Source of the DNA: CAYUNA01 sp047629355
GTDB taxonomy: Bacteria; Bacteroidota; Bacteroidia; Chitinophagales; Saprospiraceae
Direction: 5' to 3'
Length of the DNA: 18,951 nucleotides
Assembly: GCA_047629355.1 (NCBI GenBank)
Contig: JBLHWU010000129.1
Coordinates: 1 to 18,951 of the forward strand
Of this stretch, positions 7,389 to 14,964 are shown piece by piece (within the stretch, counting starts at the first letter, position 1; every line of letters starts with the position of its first letter). The translations under genes and the position numbers were made by a program. The notes below the pieces were generated by a model, which was not told the origin of the DNA, ran no database searches, and was given only the letters and a program-made list of their open reading frames with translations.

Positions 7389-9761
7389 TCAAAATCGCCG
7401 CCGCGAAGCACCATCCGATTTATTCTTCTTATTGCTTACCTTATTTTTAGTCGCAAAATTATAGCTTGCCCAAAAGGTAATCGAACGGGAGCGATTTTTT
7501 CGTTGGATAGAAGTTGTAATATTATCAAATGGGCGTGTATTACCTGACTCTACAATATTTAGTGGGTCGTTGAAGTAGATGCGACAATTCAGTTTTTTAT
7601 TAAAAAAGGATTTCTTGATGAAAAATTCTATCCAATAATATGGGTCTTGTTGATAAAATGCATCGTAGCTAGGCGATAGATAACGTCCCGAAAGGTCAAT
7701 TCCCGTCGTTTTATCAAGATTGATACTTGTTGAAAAATAAAGGTCGATAGTCGTTTTGGCAAATAAGTCTTCGCCTGTTTCTGTCGTGAATTTTCGGTGA
7801 TACAATCGGGCGCGAGTTCTCAAATTCAACCAATCTGCAATTTTATAACGACTGTTGTATTCCATTCCGTACTGGGTTTGCTTACCCGCATTTTTTCGTT
7901 GGTAATACGCAATGCCGTCTTCCAAAGTATAAACGCCGTTGATGGCATTGTTGTAAACTTGGTAGTACAGCGATAGGTTTTGTTTTTTCTTTTGAAACGT
8001 TATTTCATACTGATCAATATATTCTGGTCGCAAATCTGGATTACCAATGAGGTAACGAAAGTCATTAACTTTACGAACAATATTATTTAAATCTCTAAAG
8101 GATGGACGGTTCAATCTCCGAGAATAACTGCCCGAAATGGTTGCTTTATTCGGTAAATCATAGCTATAAAAAACGGAAGGAAACCAATCTGAATAGTTTT
8201 GCTGAATGCTGTCCAAAAGCAATAAATCTAAGCGAGACAAATCCGTGTTTTCTACTCGAATGCCTGCCTTGAAATAGTGCTTGCCTTTAATTTTTTTACT
8301 CAAATTGACATAACCTGCATTGACCTGTTCAGAATAATTTAATTGGGAACTGCGGTCATTTTCTATCCAATTTCCATCAATGAATTCCTCCACCAGCAAG
8401 CTGTTTTTTCGGGTGGTATTCGCCAGTTTTGCACCCATTTCATATTTCAAACTGGTTGCCCAATTTTTTACCCAATCGGCTTGTACCGAAAACAAATCAG
8501 TTTGGTTATCAAAGAAATTACGGTCGCGAATGTCGGTCAATTCCTCCAATTGATATGCTGAAAAGATGTTATTGATGTCTTCGCTATCGTGCGTTGTGTG
8601 GTCAGCAATCACGGTCAATTTACTATTCAAAGTATCCATTCGCCAATGATAATTGAGCGCGAGACTTTGCACTTGATTGCTCAAATCGGTTGCGGAAACT
8701 ACCACACCGTAATCCAAGGTATCCTGCTGATTGGTTAAAGAAATGGCGCCATCATTCAAATTGGCACGATTAACGGATGTTCTGAAAAACTCCGTACCAA
8801 AGGCATGTTTTTTCCAAGGGGAAATCACGAAGCCCAATTGAGCATTATTTCGAAGAATATCGTACGTTTGGTTGATATCCGTTTTTAAGTAATTTTGTGT
8901 AGGATGATAAATAATATCGGTGACAGAATTGGCATTCAAATCTTGCTTCCGCAGATTATAGCTTCCATAGATATTCCAAAATTCGGCACCATAATTTAAG
9001 TTAATTGCAGAAAAAGCATTGTAAAAACCATCACCCATTGCTTCATAGGAAACTCGCGTACCGGCTATCCATCCGGTCGGCATTTTCTTCAAAACGATAT
9101 TAATTGTCCCACCTAAATTATCTGCGTCTGCACTCGCGGAAGGATTGGTTTGTATTTCAACACTTCTGATATTATCCGATTGTAAATTTTGCAAATAAGT
9201 CGTTAATGCTTCTCCGCGCAGGCTTAGTGGTCGCCCATTGATAAAGATGGTCGGTGTCCCATTTCGTAAAGAAATTCCGCCGCTACGATTCACCCAAACG
9301 TTGGGCGCACGTGCCAAAGTTTCCATGCCGTCATAACCTGACTTTAAAGGGCTACTGCCGACGTTAAAAACCAATTTATCGCCTTCCTGTTCGATGATGG
9401 GACGACTGGCTGTCACTACTATTTCAGCCAATTTATGGTTTAAATTTTTCAGAATAATGTCTTTGAAATCATTGACTATATTTGATGAAATAGGCAACGT
9501 TTCTAATGTAAAACCAACGTATTGAATGGTCAATTGAAATGCACCACTTTCCTCCGTTTTTAAAGTAAAATAGCCATTTTTATCAGAAATAGTACCGAGA
9601 ATTAATCGGTCAGACAGGGTATCAATAATAGCGATATTGGCAAATTCAATGGGAATGTTTTCTGTATTTTGAATCGTGCCAGAAATGGTGGTTTGAGCAA
9701 CCATCCAAGTATTTAGCAAAAGCAAAAAACACAAAGAGAGGGCGTATTTTAGTAACTTCAT
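7389..9761 (-). CDS. TonB-dependent-receptor-like outer membrane beta-barrel protein (OMP_b-brl_3 type)
   Basis: The 790-residue product has a signal peptide ending near VAQ (22-23). A carboxypeptidase-regulatory-like domain follows (about 24-110: ISGTIQNTENIPIEFANIAI, SDKNGYFTLK, IQYVGF), then a plug domain (about 115-228: EIVVTASRP, PTIFINGRPLSL, SVEIQTNPSASADADNLGGT, INIVLKK), and a long C-terminal beta-barrel. The NPSA..D..G.GGTINIVLKK block is typical of the pfam14905 subgroup. These proteins sit in the outer membrane, usually for uptake of large or scarce ligands. No SusD partner, surface lipoprotein or anti-sigma gene is next to it, so the substrate is unknown and it may not be a classical polysaccharide locus. 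It lies downstream of the TetR gene on the same strand, but 297 nt and a repeat separate them. Confidence 0.9.
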   Translation of the reverse strand: MKLLKYALSLCFLLLLNTWMVAQTTISGTIQNTENIPIEFANIAIIDTLSDRLILGTISDKNGYFTLKTEESGAFQLTIQYVGFTLETLPISSNIVNDFKDIILKNLNHKLAEIVVTASRPIIEQEGDKLVFNVGSSPLKSGYDGMETLARAPNVWVNRSGGISLRNGTPTIFINGRPLSLRGEALTTYLQNLQSDNIRSVEIQTNPSASADADNLGGTINIVLKKMPTGWIAGTRVSYEAMGDGFYNAFSAINLNYGAEFWNIYGSYNLRKQDLNANSVTDIIYHPTQNYLKTDINQTYDILRNNAQLGFVISPWKKHAFGTEFFRTSVNRANLNDGAISLTNQQDTLDYGVVVSATDLSNQVQSLALNYHWRMDTLNSKLTVIADHTTHDSEDINNIFSAYQLEELTDIRDRNFFDNQTDLFSVQADWVKNWATSLKYEMGAKLANTTRKNSLLVEEFIDGNWIENDRSSQLNYSEQVNAGYVNLSKKIKGKHYFKAGIRVENTDLSRLDLLLLDSIQQNYSDWFPSVFYSYDLPNKATISGSYSRRLNRPSFRDLNNIVRKVNDFRYLIGNPDLRPEYIDQYEITFQKKKQNLSLYYQVYNNAINGVYTLEDGIAYYQRKNAGKQTQYGMEYNSRYKIADWLNLRTRARLYHRKFTTETGEDLFAKTTIDLYFSTSINLDKTTGIDLSGRYLSPSYDAFYQQDPYYWIEFFIKKSFFNKKLNCRIYFNDPLNIVESGNTRPFDNITTSIQRKNRSRSITFWASYNFATKNKVSNKKNKSDGASRRRF

Positions 9762-9852
9762 TTATGTTGGACGTAAGAATGTTTAGATATTGGGAACTGA
9801 TGGTAAAGACTGATAAAATGAAGAAGAGTTGCGTAAATTTTTTATCGTTATT

Positions 9853-9874
9853 TAGTTTTACTTTAAGACTCTTA
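9853..9874 (+). repeat. 22-bp repeat shared with 3899-3920
   Basis: TAGTTTTACTTTAAGACTCT plus TA occurs here and, with one change (C for T at base 6), at 3899-3920. Both copies are upstream of a minus-strand gene encoding an exported protein, and both precede a hairpin repeat copy (R2 or R4) by 50-65 nt with a shared TCAG(T)GTATAAG between. They are probably parts of one composite repeat. Confidence 0.55.
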
Positions 9875-9902
9875 AATCTAATGTAAAAAACAAATGGAGT
9901 TT

Positions 9903-9997
9903 CAGGTATAAGAACTCGTCTCGTCTCGCCTCGCCGAAGGTGAGGCGAGTTTTTTGAAGCTCGAAAACCTTAGTATTTTCTTGATTCTCAAATTAAG
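9903..9997 (+). repeat. Dispersed hairpin repeat, copy R4
   Basis: An 11-bp stem, CTCGCCTCGCC-GAA-GGTGAGGCGAG (9925-9949) with one G-U, is followed by six T residues and then TGAAGCTCGAAAACCTTAG, which aligns with TGAAGCTCGAAAATCTTGTG of copy R1. Tandem CTCGT units lie just before the stem. The shape is that of a terminator on the plus strand, but no plus-strand gene ends nearby. Confidence 0.6.
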
Positions 9998-10058
9998 TAG
10001 ATACTTATTTATTTCGCGTTTCTAGGGGTTGTTGCAGTAATTCCTTACCAATCAATTA

Positions 10059-10742
10059 CTATTTTTTTTCTTCCAATAAAGTAAACGCAAAATACTCCAA
10101 CATCTGTTCTACTTCATCAAAGTTTCCATCGGTTACGGCAACATCCGTCAAGCGAGGCAGGTGCTGTGCAAAATAAATATGATTGTTAGCCATTTCAAAA
10201 AGGTTGCTCGCCAAAGTATGTGGGTAGGGGAAACCCGAATTGACTTCGCTAATAACGTCCGCTACTTTAGCACATAAATCTTTATAATTTAGAAAAAAGC
10301 CATCCGTATTTTCCTTATCGACCTCTTTGGTATGATAAGCTTTCGTACCTTCTGCAATGACCAATCGGTGCAAAACATTCTCATTTACATACTCAATCGA
10401 AGGATTGTCTTTGGAAGCATAAACGAGCGTTTCAATAATGATTTTGAGTCGTCTTTTAGGTTCTTCGATATTCATGACGTGGATATCAATCAAGTAGCTG
10501 ACCCATTCCCAGTACCAGGATACCAAATAGAGCAATAAAAAGTGTTTGTTTTCAAAATAGCGATAAACTGAAGCTTCCGTAGAGAACATCGCTTTTGCTA
10601 GTTTCTTGAAATTAAAAGCTTCAAAACCTATTTCGTCAATTAAAATGATACTCTCTTTAATTATCTTTTTCCCTAAGGTCGTCTCCTGTGGGTCACGTAG
10701 GTATAGTTTGTCATTGAGACTGATTTTTATTCCAATCGCCAT
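10059..10742 (-). CDS. TetR/AcrR family transcriptional regulator
   Basis: With the ATG at 10742 the protein has 227 residues. Residues about 22-70 form the TetR DNA-binding domain: helix GKKIIKESIILIDEIGFEAF, then NFKKLAKAMFSTEASVYRYF with the signature YRYFENKHFLLLYL. The remaining two thirds form the helical ligand-binding and dimer domain, with no recognisable ligand motif. Family members usually repress their own and a neighbouring gene until a small molecule binds. The nearest divergent gene is the SulP transporter, and the spacer holds three dyads. A TTG eight codons upstream (10766) extends the frame but lies inside the promoter box TACTTTTG, so I prefer the ATG. Target and ligand are unknown. 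Confidence 0.85.
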   Translation of the reverse strand: MAIGIKISLNDKLYLRDPQETTLGKKIIKESIILIDEIGFEAFNFKKLAKAMFSTEASVYRYFENKHFLLLYLVSWYWEWVSYLIDIHVMNIEEPKRRLKIIIETLVYASKDNPSIEYVNENVLHRLVIAEGTKAYHTKEVDKENTDGFFLNYKDLCAKVADVISEVNSGFPYPHTLASNLFEMANNHIYFAQHLPRLTDVAVTDGNFDEVEQMLEYFAFTLLEEKK

Positions 10743-10763
10743 AAGTAGTTGTTCTTTTTTTGA

Positions 10764-10771
10764 CAAAAGTA
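10764..10771 (-). promoter_or_regulatory. Bacteroidota -7 box for the tetR-type gene
   Basis: The minus strand reads TACTTTTG, an exact TAnnTTTG match, 21 nt before the ATG at 10742. It predicts a short leader of about 15 nt. The nearest upstream TTG (10788-10786) is only 14 nt away, closer than the usual 19-20, so the -33 element is uncertain. Confidence 0.5.
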
Positions 10772-10782
10772 GTAAATTTTTT

Positions 10783-10841
10783 AAACAAGTTTAATGATTG
10801 TTTGTTAAAGTTAATGTATTTTCATTAATAGTATTGCTATT
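10783..10841. promoter_or_regulatory. Three consecutive dyads, candidate TetR operators
   Basis: AAACAA (10783-10788) faces TTGTTT (10798-10803). TTAATG (10811-10816) faces CATTAA (10823-10828) with a 6-nt spacer. AATAG (10827-10831) faces CTATT (10837-10841). They lie between the tetR -7 box and the sulP-directed -7 box, and the third overlaps the sulP -33 position. That is where a repressor would block both promoters. AT-rich DNA makes short dyads common, so this is suggestive only. Confidence 0.4.
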
Positions 10842-10864
10842 ATTGAAAATAGTTGTTATCTTTG
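10834..10864 (+). promoter_or_regulatory. Promoter directed towards sulP
   Basis: TATCTTTG (10857-10864) matches TAnnTTTG exactly, with TTG at 10834-10836 and a 20-nt spacer, as in Bacteroidota sigma-ABfr promoters. Transcription would start near 10871, about 420 nt before the chosen sulP start, unless a second promoter lies closer. Confidence 0.55.
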
Positions 10865-11294
10865 CAATGCGATAATAGTGATTAGATTTTCGCCTTGATA
10901 AAAATATTGTTTTAACAACATCATTTGTATTTAAAAGTAGTTAAGTCTTACCGACTTAACCCAAAAAGCTAATGCAGTTTTTTGAAGATATGTGAACAAC
11001 ATTCATCAATCAACTCAGTAATCGTGAAGGAACAAGTTCGGCATTTGGTAACGTTTATTTTGGTTTTTTTCTACTTTAGTCGACATGACAAAAGATTTTT
11101 ACTTTTAAAATAGGAGTTATCTACACCTACTTGACTATTACAAAAGTAGGAATGAAGTGGTGCGTAGCATAAAAGTAGTCATAAAATCTTTTCAACTTAG
11201 AGAACCGCTTGCGGATGGGTTGGCTAAGGGTAAAAGGTTTACTGAATAAATGACCAAGTTATTTTTTTACCATTATTTATTAAAATTCGAAAAA

Positions 11295-12917
11295 ATGAAT
11301 CCAGAAAAAAAAGGTCTACTTAGTAATTTAAAATATGATTTACCTGCCTCTGTTATTGTGTTTTTGGTAGCAGTTCCTTTGTGTTTAGGTATTGCCTTGG
11401 CGTCAGGTGCGCCACTTTTCTCAGGTATCATCGCGGGTATTGTTGGTGGTATTGTAGCGGGTATATTTAGTGGGTCGCAGTTGGGCGTAAGTGGTCCAGC
11501 GGCTGGTTTGGCAGTCATTGTTTTGACGGCTATTCAAGAATTAGGCGCTTTTGAAATTTTCTTAATGGCAGTTGTCATTGGTGGGATTTTTCAAATGGTA
11601 TTGGGTTTTGCCAAGGCAGGAATTATCGGTTATTATTTTCCATCATCGGTTATTAAAGGAATGCTTTCAGGTATCGGAATTATCATTATTTTGAAGCAAA
11701 TTCCTCATGCTTTTGGCTATGACAAGGATTATGAAGGTAGCTTGGCGTTTGCACAGCCAGATGGTCACAATACGTTTTCGGAACTGTTTTATATGTTTGA
11801 AGCGGTCAGTATGGGTGCGATTACCATTACCGCCATTTCGATGCTGATTTTGATTTTGTGGGAACAACCATTTATGAAGAAAATCAAGTTGTTTCAGATA
11901 GTACAAGGACCGTTACTTGTGGTGGGTTTGGGCATTGTTTTAAACCTTATTCTTCAAAGTATGCCAGAAATGGCCTTGACCAGTGAGCAAGTTGTAAAAA
12001 TACCAGTACCAGAAAGTATCGGTGGTTTTATCAATCAATTTACGCTGCCAGATTTCACGAGTATCAGCAATCCTGCGGTGTGGATTACGGGAATAACGAT
12101 TGCAGTAGTTGCGAGTTTGGAGACTTTATTGTGCTTGGAGGCAACAGATAAGATGGATCCCTTCAAACGGGTGACGCCAGCGAACCGAGAATTGAAAGCG
12201 CAAGGTATTGCAAATATTGTTTCGGGATTGATTGGTGGCTTGCCGATTACGCAGGTTATTGTGCGAAGTTCTACCAATATTCAATCTGGCGGTCGAACGA
12301 AAATGGCGGCAATTTTCCATGGCGTCATTATGTTGGCTTCCGCAATGGCAATTCCGTTCTTGTTGAATTTAATTCCATTGGCGAGCTTAGCAGCTATCTT
12401 ATTTTTAGTGGGTTATAAATTGTCAAAACCGGTCTTATTTAAGCAAATGTACAAACTCGGTCAAACGCATTTTGTACCATTTATAGTTACCATTTTGGGT
12501 ATTGTTTTTACGGATTTATTGATGGGTATTGGAATGGGATTAGCCGTCGCTATTTTCTACGTCCTTTATAATAATTACAAAAAACCGTTCTTATTTGAAG
12601 ACAAACATTTGCAAGATGGCGTCATCCGATTGGCATTGGCTGAAGATGTAACTTTTATAAATAAAGCAAGTATCCAGCGTACTTTAAGTCAAATTTTGGA
12701 TGGTTCAAAAGTAATTATTGATGCCTCTAAATCTATCAATATCGACTTTGATGTCATCGAAATTATTGATGAATTTGAAGTCAACGCCAAGCACCGAGGT
12801 ATTGATTTGATCATCATTGAACGGAAACGAAAAGGAGTCGGTAATCAAGTGACGCAAATGGAAGAGGCAATGATTAATAAACTCCTGCCAATTGATGGTA
12901 AGGGCGTTTCGATTTAG
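11295..12917 (+). CDS. SulP family inorganic anion transporter with C-terminal STAS domain
   Basis: From the ATG at 11295 the protein has 540 residues. It opens with the SulP signature (LKYDLPASVIVFLVAVPLCL, GIALASGAPLFSGIIAGIVG, SGPAAGLAVIVL) and has about a dozen hydrophobic segments through residue 430. Motifs QIPHAFGYDKD, LETLLCLEATDKMDP and GGLPITQVIVRSSTN are typical of the transporter core. Residues about 445-530 form a STAS domain containing VIIDASKSINIDFDVIEIID, the usual regulatory site region. Family members move sulfate, bicarbonate or related anions across the inner membrane; this subgroup is often linked to bicarbonate, but no carbonic anhydrase gene is adjacent here, so the ion is unsettled. 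An upstream in-frame ATG at 11250 would add 15 residues; the family normally starts near the later Met. Confidence 0.9.
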   Translation: MNPEKKGLLSNLKYDLPASVIVFLVAVPLCLGIALASGAPLFSGIIAGIVGGIVAGIFSGSQLGVSGPAAGLAVIVLTAIQELGAFEIFLMAVVIGGIFQMVLGFAKAGIIGYYFPSSVIKGMLSGIGIIIILKQIPHAFGYDKDYEGSLAFAQPDGHNTFSELFYMFEAVSMGAITITAISMLILILWEQPFMKKIKLFQIVQGPLLVVGLGIVLNLILQSMPEMALTSEQVVKIPVPESIGGFINQFTLPDFTSISNPAVWITGITIAVVASLETLLCLEATDKMDPFKRVTPANRELKAQGIANIVSGLIGGLPITQVIVRSSTNIQSGGRTKMAAIFHGVIMLASAMAIPFLLNLIPLASLAAILFLVGYKLSKPVLFKQMYKLGQTHFVPFIVTILGIVFTDLLMGIGMGLAVAIFYVLYNNYKKPFLFEDKHLQDGVIRLALAEDVTFINKASIQRTLSQILDGSKVIIDASKSINIDFDVIEIIDEFEVNAKHRGIDLIIIERKRKGVGNQVTQMEEAMINKLLPIDGKGVSI

Positions 12918-13019
12918 GTTATTGAATCGCTTTTTCTTACATTTAAAAGTAAATAATGAATCAGTTTTTTTTATAAAGAAATGAGCATTAGAAGAGTCGA
13001 ATTTTAATTAGCTTTTAGT

Positions 13020-13067
13020 CATATCCCGTTCCTTCGTTAAACAGGGAATGAGGGTATGTTTTTTTTT
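13020..13067 (+). terminator. Intrinsic terminator after sulP
   Basis: CATATCCCGTTCC (13020-13032) pairs with GGAATGAGGGTATG (13045-13058), with single-base bulges, and runs directly into nine T residues (13059-13067). It lies about 100 nt past the sulP stop on the same strand. Confidence 0.7.
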
Positions 13068-13068
13068 A

Positions 13069-13136
13069 GGCACAGAAAAACACGCAACGTTTATATATAA
13101 TGACAGAAAAGGCATAGAAAAATACGCAACATTTTA
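13069..13136 (+). repeat. Two direct repeats of about 24 bp upstream of the DUF2490 gene
   Basis: GGCACAGAAAAACACGCAAC (from 13069) and GGCATAGAAAAATACGCAAC (from 13111) are direct repeats 42 nt apart, continuing GTTT and ATTT. All differences are C/T or G/A transitions. They lie 27-90 nt before the DUF2490 start codon and could be protein-binding sites or an old duplication. Confidence 0.5.
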
Positions 13137-13160
13137 CACAGAATAATCTATTTTACGACA

Positions 13161-13841
13161 ATGATTTCAAAGCTATTTTATACGTCATTAATTTTCACAT
13201 TAGCCCTGTTATCAAATCCATTGCTTGCGCAACAAAATGAATTTGGTAACTGGCTAATGTATTTTGGAACCAATCGAATTTCAGACGACTGGAGTATTCA
13301 TTCCGAAATCCAATATCGAAATCACACCGTCCAACCCACCAATATTGAGCAATTACTTTTGCGAACGGGCGTCAATTATCATTTAAATGACAATGCTATC
13401 GTTACTTTTGGCTATGGCTATATTGCCTCCTATGATTTTGAGAGCGAGCAAAAAGCTCCTGAATCTACAGAGCACCGCCTATTCCAACAGCTGATTTTAA
13501 TCAATAAATTAGGCCGCATCAAATTTGAGCACCGCTATCGTTTGGAACAACGTTGGGTCAATTCCGACTATCGAAATCGCTTGCGCTACCGCCTCATGGT
13601 ATTCATTCCTATAAATAAACCGACGATTACCAAAGGTACGTTATTCCTCGCAATCTATGATGAAATATTCATGAATACGGAGCAAACTTTCTTCGACCGC
13701 AACCGATTGTACGGTGCTTTGGGATATCAATTTAGTAAAATGGTGCAGGTGCAAGTTGGGTATTTGTATCAGCGGGTGAATGCCTTTGGGAAGAGTTATT
13801 TGCAGTTTGGGGTGGTGGTGAATCCTGATTTTAGGGAGTAA
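13161..13841 (+). CDS. DUF2490 domain-containing outer-membrane-type protein
   Basis: The 226-residue protein has a signal peptide (to about LLAQ, residue 24) followed by a mature part made of repeated amphipathic strands. The pattern FGNWLMYFGTNRISDDWSIH, SEIQYRNHTV, LLLRTGVNYHLND, VTFGYGYIASY, FEHRYRLEQRW, NRLRYRLMVFIPIN and GALGYQFSK is that of DUF2490, a Bacteroidota family predicted to form a small outer-membrane barrel. Its biological role is unknown. It ends with strand-like YLQFGVVVNPDF, consistent with a barrel terminus. It follows sulP on the same strand but has a terminator and a repeated leader between, so it is probably a separate unit. Confidence 0.85.
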   Translation: MISKLFYTSLIFTLALLSNPLLAQQNEFGNWLMYFGTNRISDDWSIHSEIQYRNHTVQPTNIEQLLLRTGVNYHLNDNAIVTFGYGYIASYDFESEQKAPESTEHRLFQQLILINKLGRIKFEHRYRLEQRWVNSDYRNRLRYRLMVFIPINKPTITKGTLFLAIYDEIFMNTEQTFFDRNRLYGALGYQFSKMVQVQVGYLYQRVNAFGKSYLQFGVVVNPDFRE

Positions 13842-13895
13842 GCACCTTTACTGTGCCGGATACTAGGGATGCTTGGATGTGCTTTCATTTGTTCT

Positions 13896-14009
13896 TTAAA
13901 ATACATTCATTCCGTAGATTAGTTGAATAACTTTACCATCATTTTTAAACCAATGTTGATGTTCGTACTTCACGTCATTTTTACTGTTTTTTACTTTTGA
14001 AATACTCAT
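13896..14009 (-). pseudogene. Short coding fragment, possibly the end of a SnoaL/NTF2-like protein
   Basis: A minus-strand frame of 37 codons reads as protein-like sequence containing KNDVKYEHQHWFKNDGKVIQ before TAA. The pattern HQ-x-W-F-x-x-DGK resembles the last strands of small NTF2/SnoaL-fold proteins, which suggests a C-terminal remnant. A neighbouring frame upstream (ENNGKDVYKITALIATRYL) may be more of the same gene after a shift, though part of it overlaps a dispersed repeat. It could also be chance; the family call is weak. Confidence 0.25.
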
Positions 14010-14150
14010 TATACCAACATAAGTAACGCGTAGCAATTAATGCGGTAATTTTATAAACATCTTTTCCGTTATTTTCCCTTTAAAAATCCTTCAATAATAC
14101 AGGCTACTAAAGATTTTTAGTGCTTTGACAAATCCAGTGAAATAACGCAT

Positions 14151-14262
14151 TACTTGAACTTTAAGAAGCGAGAAAATCGTAAGATTTTCGAGATTTAAAG
14201 AACACATTTTGCGCTGTCTGCGGCAGCGTGGGTAAGGTTTTGAGGGACAAAATGGTTTTGCT
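14151..14262 (-). repeat. Dispersed hairpin repeat, copy R5 (near full length)
   Basis: The reverse complement aligns along about 105 nt with copy R1: AAACCATTTTGTCCCTCAA, then hairpin CGCTGCC-GCA-GACAGCG, then CTCGAAAATCTTACGATTTT and GCTTCTTAAAGTTCAAG. The plus strand shares AGCGAGAAAATCGTAAGATT plus T (14167-14187) exactly with copy R6 at the window end. Confidence 0.75.
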
Positions 14263-14440
14263 AAAACAAGAAAAAACTTGTGTTTCATTAGATTTGTCAA
14301 AAAACCAGATTTTTTAAAGAAAAACAATCAAAAAAGTCTTAGCCTTAAAATTCCATAGATAATTACGGTCACCTACTTACTCATAACCGAATGGAAAGTT
14401 ATTCCCATTCCATAGTTAAAAGGGTCTGTTTTGAAATGGT

Positions 14441-14468
14441 ATAATTATTTGATTTTTCAAACAATTAT
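14441..14468 (-). terminator. Hairpin just past the broken SDR gene
   Basis: ATAATTATTTG (14441-14451) faces CAAACAATTAT (14458-14468): 11-bp arms with one mismatch and a six-base loop, five bases beyond the stop codon on the minus strand. There is no T-run after it, so termination activity is uncertain. Confidence 0.35.
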
Positions 14469-14473
14469 CATTT

Positions 14474-14866
14474 TCATGACCGACCAGTTTTATATTGGAA
14501 AGGGAATAATTGTATTATTTTTTGTTGCAAATTTGATTTATGTTGTCCTCCATCAACGGATAAGCACGTTCCAGTAACCCAACTAGCACACGGAGAAACC
14601 AAAAAGGCCGCTACTTTATCTATTTCATCTGGTGTTCCCATTCTTCCCGAAGGAATTGAACTGAGTACCATATCATAAAAAGGCCGATCATGTTCTTTAG
14701 CCATTTCCCAAAGTCCACCGCTAAATTCAATAGAACCTGGTGCTATGGTATTTACACGGATATGTTTCGGTGCGAGTTGTACCGCCAACGTTTTAGAATA
14801 GCTAATTAGAGCTGCCTTCGATGCAGCATATGCAGCAGGAGCACTAGGAGCACCAGATTCAACTTC
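14474..14866 (-). pseudogene. 5'-truncated short-chain dehydrogenase/reductase (SDR)
   Basis: Only the C-terminal half of a classical SDR remains. The frame is open from 14866, just after an in-frame TAG, and reads EVESGAPSAPAAYAASKAAL, then the helix and loop LAVQLAPKHIRVNTIAPGSI, then SGRMGTPDEIDKVAAFLVSP and VTGTCLSVDGGQ. The catalytic Tyr and Lys (YAASK) are present. The Rossmann nucleotide-binding start (TGxxxGxG), the NAG motif and the catalytic Ser are absent, so about 130-150 residues are missing and it cannot bind NAD(P) by itself. No ATG starts the remaining frame near its edge. Sequence to the right of 14870 is AT-rich and not coding, which places a deletion or insertion breakpoint there. 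The C-terminal tail after GGQHKSNL is longer than usual. Confidence 0.8.
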
Positions 14867-14964
14867 CTAAAGTATTACTTTTAGTCTATTTTTGATTCTT
14901 TACCCTGTTTTCTGACAGACACTAGGTATCGGATAACTTTACGGGATTTATCAAAGAAATAACT

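Larger units (their letters stand above)
10743..11294. other. Divergent tetR-sulP regulatory spacer with a long sulP leader
   Basis: This spacer holds facing promoter boxes, three dyads and a predicted sulP leader of about 420 nt. Within the leader are two perfect hairpins: GTTAAGTC-TTACC-GACTTAAC (10940-10960), and CCTACTT (11126-11132) with AAGTAGG (11144-11150). I recognise no known riboswitch and no open frame worth calling. Confidence 0.5.
13842..14473. other. Intergenic spacer with a gene fragment and repeats
   Basis: This gene-poor stretch holds a 37-codon coding fragment (13896-14009, minus), a 21-bp sequence (14020-14040) shared with 2412-2432, the R5 hairpin repeat (14151-14262) and a hairpin at 14441-14468 just past the broken SDR gene. 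No intact gene is visible. Confidence 0.5.

Noticed and set aside
9925..9955. Stem with T-run as a functional terminator
   Set aside because: Shape is right on the plus strand, but the flanking genes are on the minus strand and the sequence belongs to repeat copy R4, so I list it as repeat only.
11250..11294. 15-residue N-terminal extension of SulP
   Set aside because: MTKLFFYHYLLKFEK is unlike family N-termini; the following Met gives the usual start. Kept only as an alternative.
14091..14327. 78-codon minus-strand frame
   Set aside because: It is the R5 repeat read as protein; the same DNA recurs non-coding elsewhere.
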